From Membranipora membranacea (Eukaryota; Bryozoa; Gymnolaemata; Cheilostomatida; Membraniporidae): a stretch of 60,000 bases of DNA. This document shows positions 50,455 to 60,000 of the stretch, piece by piece. Both the position numbers and the translations under genes were made by a program. The stretch's first letter is position 1, and each line of letters opens with the position of its first letter. The stretch spans positions 498,001 to 558,000 of the forward strand of contig OU612068.1 in assembly GCA_914767715.1 (NCBI GenBank), in the 5' to 3' direction. Below the pieces are notes generated by a model. The model searched no databases. It was not told where the DNA came from and saw only the letters and a program-made list of their open reading frames with translations.

Positions 50455-51430
50455 TCTCAACTACTGTAATAGAAAGTAGAATTACAAAATGGCTAACTGA
50501 GTCATGTGATGTGATAGTGTGCTGTTATATCTGGATATTGACATTTTAATTAAGGTTTCATTACCAGAGGAATGTCCGACCCTCATGATTGATTTATAAG
50601 TAGATTGTGTCAACTAAAAATAATGAGCAATTAATTTCCCTGGTATGTTAATAATGTTTCCTTTTAATGCTGTGCATCCCTAATTAGTATCATATATAAT
50701 GTAATGTTCCCCTAACTATCGTCAGTTGTGATATTGGGATGGAGAATAAAAGTAGCAATTCTATCAGCTCACTCTTTCCTTATTAACATCTCACACTATC
50801 CAACTCATAAGAATTCTCCCAATATAACTCACCATCGAGACACAACACTAAATCATTACACGCAGCATAAATACAGGACATTATCAGACACAAAGATGTA
50901 ACTGTAACACCAAACAAAAGACATCTTTTCAGTTACATCAGTGCTACAGTCCACAGCGTCTTATGATATATGTCTATTTTTAATTTTTACAACAGCAGAT
51001 AAGCTATCAACTGCAGTCTTAGGAGTGGAGTGCGTTGAAAGGTGAAAGGGGGTGGAAACTGATATCCTTCTTTATAGTGTTATTATCACCCAGTCGCAGT
51101 TACTACGCTATCCGATTATTTTAGTAACATCAAATCATGTATTTTGTGTGTGTACCCAAGAAAGTTTGAGAGATGATCAAATTTTGTGGTCGGTTTTCTG
51201 GGAACACATGAAAAAAACACATTCACAAAATGCCTCTGAGTCCAAGATCATGGCCATCACTGCCCCTCAACTTTACACACCTAAAATCAAGCGATTGAAC
51301 TCTGAGATTTGCCTTTGATCAAGGAGTAAGAGTCCCCAACTCCTTGGTTTAATTATCTGGAATATATTTACTGTATAGTAGATACCTATATTTGATTCGA
51401 TTGATGGGTGGCAGACATTTCACAAATGTA

Positions 51431-51620
51431 CATTAGCCAATGTTTTGCCATTCACAATACACCAATCATATTTTTCCAAAGATATTTCGCTAATCTAATT
51501 TTGCCAATTACCTTCATTTGCCAATCACAATTCGCCAACCCCAAATGCCAATAAGGTTTACAAATATTTTTCCTAAAGTTTTCCCCATTCATGTCCATCC
51601 TTGACTGCTGTCCAATCAGT
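51431..51620. promoter_or_regulatory. Cluster of CCAAT motifs / degenerate repeat
   Basis: Seven or so CCAAT pentamers occur in one orientation within 190 bp (mostly tttgccaat(c/t)ac). They may be CCAAT boxes about 1 kb upstream of the TPR gene, or simply a decayed tandem repeat. Confidence 0.25.
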
Positions 51621-51978
51621 CCAATCAATTTTAGCTGAGATGGTCCATCCTAAGATTTGTCTCTCGAAACATTGGCAGGCATGGGCAGGGATTGGGGGTA
51701 GGGCAGAGGGAAGGTGATTCAATATTTTTTCCATTCTACTTGCTGCTATTTTGCTCATTTTAAATGATAATCTACTCCTCATTAAAAGAATAACAGGCAT
51801 CCCAGAGAAACAATCCATAGTGCGAGTTTAGAAGAGAAATCCATTTTAAACAGCAGAACAGCTCTTCTCAGCAAATCATTATTTTATGGCTACATGTAAC
51901 TGTTATGAAATGCAATTTCCTTGCAATCACCATATTATATGTGGTATATTTTCATCTCGATGTTGCATGATCTCAACT

Positions 51979-52049
51979 CAGCCAGCCCTTAAAAGTGCTC
52001 GGGATGGCGGTCGTGGCAGTAGTTAACGAGCGCTTTTAAGAACTGGCTG
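51979..52049. repeat. Hairpin with 23-bp arms
   Basis: The arm cagccagcccttaaaagtgc tcg (51979-52001) pairs imperfectly with 52027-52049 (cgagcgcttttaagaactgg ctg). The spacer is 25 bp. Confidence 0.75.
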
Positions 52050-53540
52050 TGATTCTCATTGGGCTCTAGCACTGAACAGCCAATAAGGTGTACAAAAAAA
52101 GAGAAAAAGTTTAAATTCATGTCATCCCTATTTTCATACTATATTACTGTATTTCAAGTTTTTTATGTAGATGGCTTTAGGTGTACCCAAGAGCACTTAT
52201 TTTTAGGGTCTCAACACTAAAACAACCATCATCCGCGTCTTAGGCCTACTGCTCTTAATAATCACCAAGCCATCTATATATATATCCCCAACAAAATCTA
52301 CTCTTGTTCCACTACAATAGTGGCACCAGCCTCAGCAGATCACGAGTGAGATGTTATGAACACATCAATCCTCTGAGGATCAGCTGGAAGCATTGAATTG
52401 TACTATGGAATTCTATGTAGCCTGGTCAGGCTAAATTCAATTCAATTATTTGTCATTGACTTTGATCGGCAATAATAAAGTATATATATATAGTAATGTG
52501 ACGTCATGCAAACTGCTCTGCACTCTTACCTACCTACCTACAGATAATCCAAAACATCCGTCACAGACGGCGCGAATGGATATATGTACCTATATTAACT
52601 TCGAGATTTGGGTATGGCGCGATGAGTGTTATGTTGTCAGATTAGGATTGTAGAAAAACTACCGATGTGATACAAAATATACATTATGATCTATGATGTA
52701 ATTAAACAGTGTTTCTACACGGAAAAGGCTGAGTTTGGGTGGTGGTCGAGTGGAAAAACCATTCTGCGCATGCTCAGCTCTGGGCATGAGCTGATCTCTG
52801 CAAAATTGAGCCTCGGAATTCCGAAGCCATCTGATTGGCTACCTGCTCTGGTGGCACACTCTCAAATGCGTGCGGAATTGTTAGAAAGAGTTATCTTCTA
52901 TTGTCACTATTAGCTAAATTTGACTGGCAACTTATGCAGGGGGTGTCCTCTCTCCCTAGACCAAAATTGCAATTAGAACCCAGACTAAACTCATTGTTCT
53001 TGCACATGCGCAAATTCAAGTCACGCAGGATACATACTTAGCCTTACGACATTCTCTTTGTGGTAATGATAACCTAGTTTATCAGTGATCTACATGCCCA
53101 GTCAGATCACGAGAGTCAGTATGTGGAAAAACATCATGACTGAATTACTGTTTAGAACATAGGATGGTATGGTATTGTTTTAAACCTTTAAATTAGCTAT
53201 GATCATTTTATATCCAGGTTGATTAGTTTTTTATAGGTATTGTTTCAGTAAACAGAAATGGACTGATTTCCAGATTGCCAAATAATGTCATCATATAGAC
53301 ATATTTACCAAATAATGAGTTAGTGCTGTGGATAAGTGTTCAGGTGGAAAGTAGACTTTAACCTGATCTCTCACTCAATTAAAGTAACAATATTTCCAAG
53401 GATTGATCTTATAGTGCCAGCTTATACTCTTACCCCTTGTGTCGTGGGTATGAGTAAATCGTATGTAATCGTTGAGTTTGACCTCAAAAAGACCTGCTTC
53501 AATCTTCCTCAGGAATATCGTGTCTAATTGATCTCTTCTA

Positions 53541-54366
53541 TCAGATATTATTAATATTATTACTTGACATACATTCAGTGTCTTTACGTTTGCGATAAAA
53601 TATCCATCTAACAGCATTACGCTGTACGCGTTCAAGATTGGTTATGAGATATACAGTGTGGGGTGACCAGACCTGACTACCATACTCCAATAATGGCTTC
53701 ACTATTGTTTTATAAGCAACTAGTTTCACCTTCGCCTGAGCATGATGTAGACCTCTCTTAATCATCCCTAATTTTCTATTTGATTTAGCTACCACACTCG
53801 TAATGTGTGTTTTCCATTTAAGAGATGAGCCTATTTGAATACCGAGGTATCTGAATGAATCTGAGCATGGGATGACATTGTCTCCTAATTTCACTCGGGT
53901 ATGGGGTGCTGGTTTTCCTAATTCGACCTGAACACATTTCTTTGACCAGTCATACAATTTATCAACTTCTGATTGCAAAATGTTCGGGCTTTTTGATAGG
54001 TTAACACAGAGCAGAGTGTCGTCAGCGTAAAGTCGGATGTCTGGGTCATGAATGTCATCTACCATGACGTTGATGTAGAGGAGGAACAGCAACGGGCCTA
54101 GAACAGACCCCTGGGGTACTCCGGACTGGACAGCAAACTCTTCAGATTGCTGACCGTTCGTAAGCACCACAGAAGTCCGTCCACGTAGCCAGTTTGCTAT
54201 CCACTCAATGCACGTTTTGTCAATGTTGTAGGTCTTAAGCTTGTCGAGCAGGAGGTTGTGGGGTAAGAAATCACACGCTTTGCTAAAGTCAAAGCTAATA
54301 ATGTGGTTATTATCCTTATCATTGAGCGCCTGTGATGCAAAGTGAACTACGTGTAAGAGTTGAGTT
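53541..54366 (-). mobile_element. Truncated non-LTR retrotransposon (RT domain)
   Basis: The minus-strand frame is open from about 54366 and reads through reverse-transcriptase motifs in order: SFDFSKACDFLPH, SGVPQGSVLGPLLFLLYIN, the catalytic LYADDTLL, FRYLGIQIGSSLKW and LLEYGSQVWSPH. It is cut at its 5' side against the inverted-repeat element at 54382 and stops soon after the thumb region, so it lacks endonuclease. Motif style is Jockey/CR1-like. Confidence 0.9.
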
Positions 54367-54462
54367 GTTGTATTCAGCCACGGTTATAATAGAAAATGAG
54401 GAGTTATTTCAGGTAGAGGTAACTCTTAAAATAAAAGAGTGACTGCAATCGCAATCTGAGGA

Positions 54463-54760
54463 TCAGCTGAGGCTGCTGCCAGCATTTATTTGAAGAATGG
54501 TGATGTTGTGCAAATCTTTACTTCTGTCAAGTGTGTTTTGACCATAAACATATAAATACTCTAGACTGGAAACTACTGATCTGATTACTCTCTCTGACAA
54601 AAGACGCACTCTAAAAACTGCTTCGGAAGGGGTTTTGAGTCCATCACGATTCTTAAGTTTGATTAGTGTCGGCATGTCAACTTCCCTCGCTTTGGCCACA
54701 TCCTCGACACAGAGGCTACAGCTTAGTTGCATCTTTCTGGTTATGAAACCTCCTATCAGA
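54463..54760 (-). pseudogene. C-terminal remnant of a DNA transposase
   Basis: The minus-strand peptide contains LIKLKNRDGLKTPSEAVFRV and a downstream helix ending in a stop at 54463. This '[LI]xxLKxRGGLxxPSxxV' pattern resembles the C-terminal region of P-element/THAP9-like transposases. Only the tail is present. Assignment is from motif style and is tentative. Confidence 0.4.
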
Positions 54761-56021
54761 GAAAGATGTACGCATTGAGTAATTAATAGTATATTTAATC
54801 TATTTAAATATGTCTGCTTATAGATCAAGCCTGCATCTCCGCTGTTTTTGCATGCTACTGCATAAAAATGTATGGAGTTTTGAAAAGCGCAGTGACGTCG
54901 GTCATGAGGAATTCACTAAATTAGGGAGAACCCTATTCATGCTTCACTTAACCAGTAGTTTCCAGTCTAAAGTATTTATATGTTTATGAGAATACCCCAC
55001 AGCATGAAAACTTTTATTAAAATTAAAATTTTGCATATTAAGTATTCACAAAAATATCCAAAATATTACATCCCTAATCAAAAAGGTGTTTGCAAAGTTT
55101 CCAATGATATTATACATTGTGGATTTACAAAATCGATATTCATTAATGATTCACTAGTAAGTTTTCCTATTCTTGGCCAGGTCGCTAAATTTAAATCAGT
55201 GAATATTTATATCCTATAGGGTATTGTAGATATGGGTATAGGGTACGAATTGCAAGTTCTGAGTACCAGCAGCTGGAATCTAACGTTTCCTGTTTAATAC
55301 ATTAGGAAGTCGCAGACAGAAGAAAAATCATCCGCCTTTCCTACCTTAGAGAATTTGAATCAGACGAAGCCGCACTCATGTTGTATACTTAGGTCCCTGG
55401 ACAACTTTGTAGATCTTGGCTCAATATAGACTATACATAGGTACAATCTGATTTGATATACATATCCCTCCACCACCACCGTCCTCCGAGGGAACAAACT
55501 AGTGTTATTGACACACCATTTTTTAACAAATGCTATAGCATGTTGTTATGGCACACACAATATTTAATGGCACGATATACTGATCACATTTTATACTTTA
55601 TTACTATATGTTTTATAAAATTCACTGGTTACACCCAGTTGTAGTGGTCATATTTAGAAATAAGAAGGTCTTATACTCACACATTACATTTAGGTGGAGA
55701 TAACTCCTATTCTGACCTATGCACTACAGAGAAAAAGTGAATAGCGCAGTAACGTCGCGTCACTGAATTAGAGAGGACCTGATCTGATCTGATCCAAATA
55801 ATCTCACTCAGAGCGTTAAGCTCCACTATCGAGATATATAGTAATTTAGACAGCAATTAGATGTAACAATGATGCAACAGACAGTGTGGGTGTAAGAGCG
55901 ATTCAGATGTTATAATGCTAATATTGTAATTTGTAAACATGACAACGGGAGCTTTATAAGTAATGGGAAAAGAAAAAAGAAGAAAAAAAAAGAAAAAGTG
56001 TGTTACAGTGGTGAGGTTTAT

Positions 56022-56824
56022 TTATTCATTTATTCTGTTTTTAAACAAGTACTTTGCCACATCGGTATTTACACCATTTTTAATCACACCTTTTCTGGTG
56101 CTATATTTGGAGTTAACAGTTGTATTAAATGACTCTGTATCAACAGTAGCCTTGCCAGTCAAGATGCGATTATGTAGGTTTGTGTCAATTTGACAACGCC
56201 GTTCTAGGAGGGTGCACCAATTTTTATCTATCATAAGTTGTGTGATATGATCTCTCTTTCTGAGGCGATAAGCCCATCTAAAGGCTTTCCTGTTTACATT
56301 TTCAAGCTGAGCAATATATTTTTTTTGATAAGGTGACCAGATGTGTGGCAAGCATATTCTAGGATGGGTCTACAGATTGTCTTGTACGCAACAGTTCTTG
56401 TCCGAGTTTTAGCCTTTTTTAATGAGCGCATCAACATGTACAGTGATCTGTTGGCTTTTTTACATGTTTCGACAATGTGTGTTTTAAAAGAAAGATGACT
56501 GTCAATTACCACTCCCAAGTATTTGGCTTGGTCGACAGTTCTCAGACCGATGTTATTTAAAGTGTACGTAGGTACTGAAATTGGAAGCTTTGATTTACGT
56601 GATATCCTCAGATGTTCACACTTGGAGACATTAAATTTCATCTGGGAGTTAACAGCCCAACTTTGTATATTATTGAGGTCCATTTGTAGGAGCTCTTTAT
56701 CACTGTCGATCTTGATACGACGGTAAAGGAGAGAATCATCTGCATAAAGTTTGAGCCAGCTTGATTTAATTGCGTCAGGCATGCCATTTATATATATACC
56801 AAATAGGAGAGGGCCAAGGACACT
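56022..56824 (-). mobile_element. Second truncated, frameshifted non-LTR retrotransposon
   Basis: Reads SVLGPLLFGIYINGMPD, LYADDSLLYRR (catalytic YADD), AKYLGVVIDSHLSFKTH and ICRPILEYACHTSG. It then moves to another frame near 56330 and continues as ENVNRKAFRWAYRLRKRDH and onward. It is related to, but distinct from, the LINE at 53541. It is 5' truncated. Confidence 0.9.
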
Positions 56825-57489
56825 GAGCCAGTATCAAATAGACAATAGTTTCCAGTCTAGAGTATTTATATGTTTATGGTTTTGACCATAAGAGCAGAAT
56901 TGTAATGATCACACCTTTTATTTTAAGAGTTACTTCTACCTGAAATAACTCCTCGTTTTCTATTATAACCTTCACTTGACCTAGATGAATTCACAAGTTT
57001 TTCTTTACTATTTTACCGTGGAGTTGGGGTTGAGTTCTCAGTTATTTTATGGTCTGTCTGTAAGAAATCAGGCAATGCACAGTTGTCCTGTCAAAGAACT
57101 GAAATAAGTTGTGTATGAATCTGGATTGCATAGTACTGATTGCTAGCTTTACACTTGATTTAACTTCTCAGGTGAGTACAAGCACCAATATATGAAAAGC
57201 CATTTTACTGAGTAAGCAACAGAGCTAGCCATGTAGTATTTTTGTGATTTGACTACTGAACCCAGAGTATCAATTGAGTCATCGCTTTTTTGATTGATTT
57301 TAAGTCGACTACCATTGGACTGGTCGGACTCTGGTTTAATACCAATTTTAATACTAGAGTGTACGTTGTGGGCATTGGGCCCCAGGAGAGACTTGAAGTA
57401 CATTAATTTTGCCAACCGAATGTCCAACCAATTCACCCACCCAACCACCTGCTGATTGTATTGCAAATTGATGGCATGTAAGTGTCAGG

Positions 57490-59322
57490 TCAGGCTTTGG
57501 ATAATGAGCTTGCTACTGGTGATCATGTAACCCAGTACCACCCGCCGCATGGTCGAAATCTCCGGCGACAAATCAGGAGAACCCACCGGCCCTGTAAAGG
57601 GAGTGGGAGGGTGGGTAGAAACCCTCGTAGGACAAACACAATACCTACCTCAAAGGTTGCATGCACCTAGGGCCTTGCATCCATCTACCAAAACGGTACC
57701 TGCTGCCTTGCAGCTGTCCCTGGAAGGACAAAGGCTAAGGGAGCTAACCCCGACAGAAAACAATGACCCGCGGCAGCATTGAAGAGCGGAGATAAACAAA
57801 CATATCTACCGGTCAGCCGCTGCATCAAGGCAGGAATGCCAGCATGTCTAGACCAGTTCTTGCCCGCTGGACAACATCCCTGCCTTGACGAGAGAGTGTC
57901 TCTGGTAACAGCAAAAGCCAGTCTTCACTTAACCCCTTGCGTGCAGTTATATGAAATATGGAAACGGAGCACTCAACACCATTGCTGATAGGCCTGCTAT
58001 CTCGACCCTGGATGCAAAACCAGAATTCGATGAGCTACAGAAGGCCATCTCATCAACGATGGAAAACAAAGCCCCAGGAAGATGTGGCATACCAGCTGAA
58101 GTATGGAAGTATGGTGAAAGCGAGCTTAAAGAAAGACTGTACAACCTGATTGTCGACATCTGGGAACATGAACAAATGCCACAAGACTGGAAAGACGCCA
58201 ACATAACAGCAATCTTTAAGAAAGGTAGCAGGAAAGACGGTGGGAACTATCGAGGAATCTCCCTTCTTTCCATAGCTGGTAAGATAATGGCACGTATCAT
58301 CCTCAACAGGATCAACGACAAGATTTCTCCAAACATCCTACCTGAGACTCAATGTGGATTTAGAGGCGGAAGAAGCACTATGGATATGGTCTTCAGTCTG
58401 CGACAGATCCAGGAGAAGTGTACAGAACAAAACATGCCCATGTACGCTGTGTTCATTGACTTAACAAAAGCCTTTGACACGGTGTCAAGAGAAGGACTGT
58501 GGTGTGTGCTGAAGAAATATGGAGTCACAGACAAAGTCATCAACCTGATTAAAGCACTGCACGATGGTATGCAAGCCCAAGTGGCGCAGGGGAGTACCAC
58601 ATCACAAGGTTTCGCTGTGACGAATGGCGTTAAGCAGGGATGTGTCCTTGCTCCAACGCTGTTTTCACTGAACTTGTCTGCAATGCTAGAAGTAGCATTC
58701 AAGGATGTCAATGAGGGTGTTTACATTCGAACAAGTGCAATGCGCCGACCTCAAATATCTTGGGAGTACAGTCTGCAACAATGCCCGCATAGACAAAGAA
58801 ATCAGAAATAGGATGGGAGTGGCAAGCGGTGCTTTTGGCAAGCTCCAGGAACGGCTTTGGAAAAACAGGTATGTATCTATCAGGGTGAAATGTAAAGTAT
58901 ACAGAGCTGTTGTACTGTCATCCCTACTCTACGGATCAGAAACATGGACTATCTATAGGACCCAAGTTAAAAAGCTCAGTGCTTTCATGATGAGACAGCT
59001 GCGTACCATAATGAATGTTACATGGAAGGACAAGATTACGAATGTGGAGATACTGCGACGTGCAGGCCTACCATCTATGGCGGATATTCTTATAGAGAAA
59101 AACCTCAGATGGCGTGGTCATGTACACAGGATGGGAAATGACAGGCTCCCTAGACAGCTGCTGTATTCTCAGCTCTGTGAGGGAAAAAGGAACATCAGTC
59201 GGCCCAGGCTCAGATTTAAGGACGTGGCAAAGAGAAATATGAAATGGCGAAACATCAACCCAAACCAATGGCAGCAGATGGCGAGAAATCGATCTGCGTG
59301 GAGAGGATTCATCAAGCCGTAA
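57490..59322 (+). mobile_element. LINE with the catalytic block deleted
   Basis: The plus-strand frame 57951-58735 carries an RT fingers/palm region (APGRCGIPAEVWKYGE, QDWKDANITAIFKKGSRKD, NYRGISLL, QCGFRGGRSTMD, AVFIDLTKAFDTV, GVKQGCVLAPTLFSL). It then jumps at about 58725 into a new frame that resumes with DLKYLGSTVCNNARIDKE, LSSLLYGSETWTIY, LRWRGHVHRMGND and RPRLRFKDVAKRN, ending at 59322. The intervening segment that should hold the (F/Y)ADD catalytic motif is absent. Sequence from about 57490 looks like a decayed upstream part of the same element. Confidence 0.9.
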
Positions 59323-60000
59323 CTCAAACCATATAACAGTCCTCGTCGCTTCGACTGACTGCAAGAGAGAGAGAGAGAAGTCCCAGGGGCCCTGTAAGTC
59401 CCTGGGGCTTACATGCGGTGTACCCATAATCCAGAGCCACTCAGAGCCTTTGAATCAGCAAACATTGACTATTTATACACTTGTGACACTCGTAATCTCT
59501 TGAATCTGTTGAGACAAATAAGAAGCTTCGCCTAATCATCCTTGACAAAAGCCAACTTCCCAATAAGACCATACAGTGTCATATATCTTTCCAATCTGAA
59601 CAGATATCAAATGGCAATTCCTCTTGTCACAACTTGGTGCTGGTTTAAAACGCTAAATTGTGCTGAGGATCTTGGCTGGATCTAATGCTGGAATTGAGAC
59701 GGAGAGTCTTAAAGCAATGAACTCCCTCACCCTCAGGGAGAGGGAGTTCATTGCTTAAAGTCTGGGAAGAAAACTCAAGATTTTTACCCAGTCCAGACTC
59801 AGACGATAGAAATAAACCAGATAGGGTACCAACAAATAATCCTGATTGAGGCACATTTTGGCCTTTTGGTGAAAGAATTAGCTGTAGTAGCCGTAATTAT
59901 TTTCCAGTTTAGAGAATTTGTGTCTGATGCATTGTATGAGACAAGTGGAGGGACAACCAGGAATCCATCTCTATAGCTTGAGCCAGCCATGGCCAGTACG
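59323..60000. other. No gene seen; perfect hairpin at 59712-59756
   Basis: It starts with a (GA)n tract and a small foldback (cccaggggccctgtaagtcc/ctggggcttac) just after the LINE. The hairpin aagcaatgaactccctc (59712-59728) has its exact reverse complement at 59740-59756. No coding region is supported. Confidence 0.6.

Larger units (their letters stand above)
50455..53540. other. Upstream region of the TPR gene; no gene found
   Basis: It should contain the promoter and 5' UTR of the minus-strand TPR protein. A run of CCAAT-containing strings (51431-51620) and a 23-bp-arm hairpin (51979-52049) are the only structures I can support. Short open frames here show no domain. Confidence 0.6.
54382..56970. 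mobile_element. Element with 57-bp inverted ends, hosting a LINE
   Basis: The left arm 54382-54438 (ggttataatagaaaatgagg, agttatttcaggtaga) and the right arm 56914-56970 are inverted near-copies. Subterminal inverted copies of ataaatactctagactggaa also lie at 54546-54574 and 56849-56880, with a third at 54956-54990. No clear target duplication is seen. The interior has a transposase-like tail and a separate LINE, so the present form is a composite. Confidence 0.5.

Overview
The window is animal nuclear DNA. It carries intron-split genes with GT-AG junctions, AT-rich introns and intergenic DNA, several families of inactive transposons, and metazoan-type proteins. A DNAAF11 orthologue implies motile cilia. 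The short-chain collagen C4-type domain is familiar from sponges, cnidarians and other invertebrates. I read it as a non-vertebrate metazoan, perhaps a cnidarian or sponge; the species cannot be fixed from sequence alone.

Layout. (1) 556-9432, plus: SFMBT-type Polycomb protein (four MBT repeats, SLED, two AT-hook-like motifs, SAM); its 5' end lies outside the window. (2) 10919-36682, minus: a ninein/ninein-like centrosomal protein. I assembled 24 exons from splice sites and phase; they join to 3843 nt, an exact multiple of 3. (3) Inside its 6.7-kb intron (25444-32100), on the opposite strand, lie two tandem collagen C4-like genes, both broken (26263-28804 and 29263-31746). (4) 36683-43443: gene-poor, with foldback and direct repeats. 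(5) 43444-46635, plus: DNAAF11 (LRRC6/tilB), 7 exons, 458 aa. (6) 47182-50454, minus: a 988-aa protein joining a nucleotidyltransferase-like motif to TPR repeats. (7) 53500-59330: decayed LINEs and a DNA-transposon fossil.

The most unusual structure is at 32878-34641. An EF-hand exon piece of ninein, together with the last 26 bases of its upstream intron, is repeated 18 extra times in head-to-tail 98-bp units. Each unit has a 72-nt in-frame exon body and keeps the AG acceptor. Other notable items are a three-layer transposon nest at 17715-21180 (hAT element inside a TA-flanked element inside a LINE), a 1.9-kb TTAA-flanked element, and parallel loss of both collagen copies.

Ninein (centriole/microtubule anchoring) and DNAAF11 (dynein-arm preassembly) are divergent neighbours in ciliary biology, 6.8 kb apart. 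SFMBT and ninein converge, as do DNAAF11 and the TPR protein. No shared regulation can be shown from sequence.
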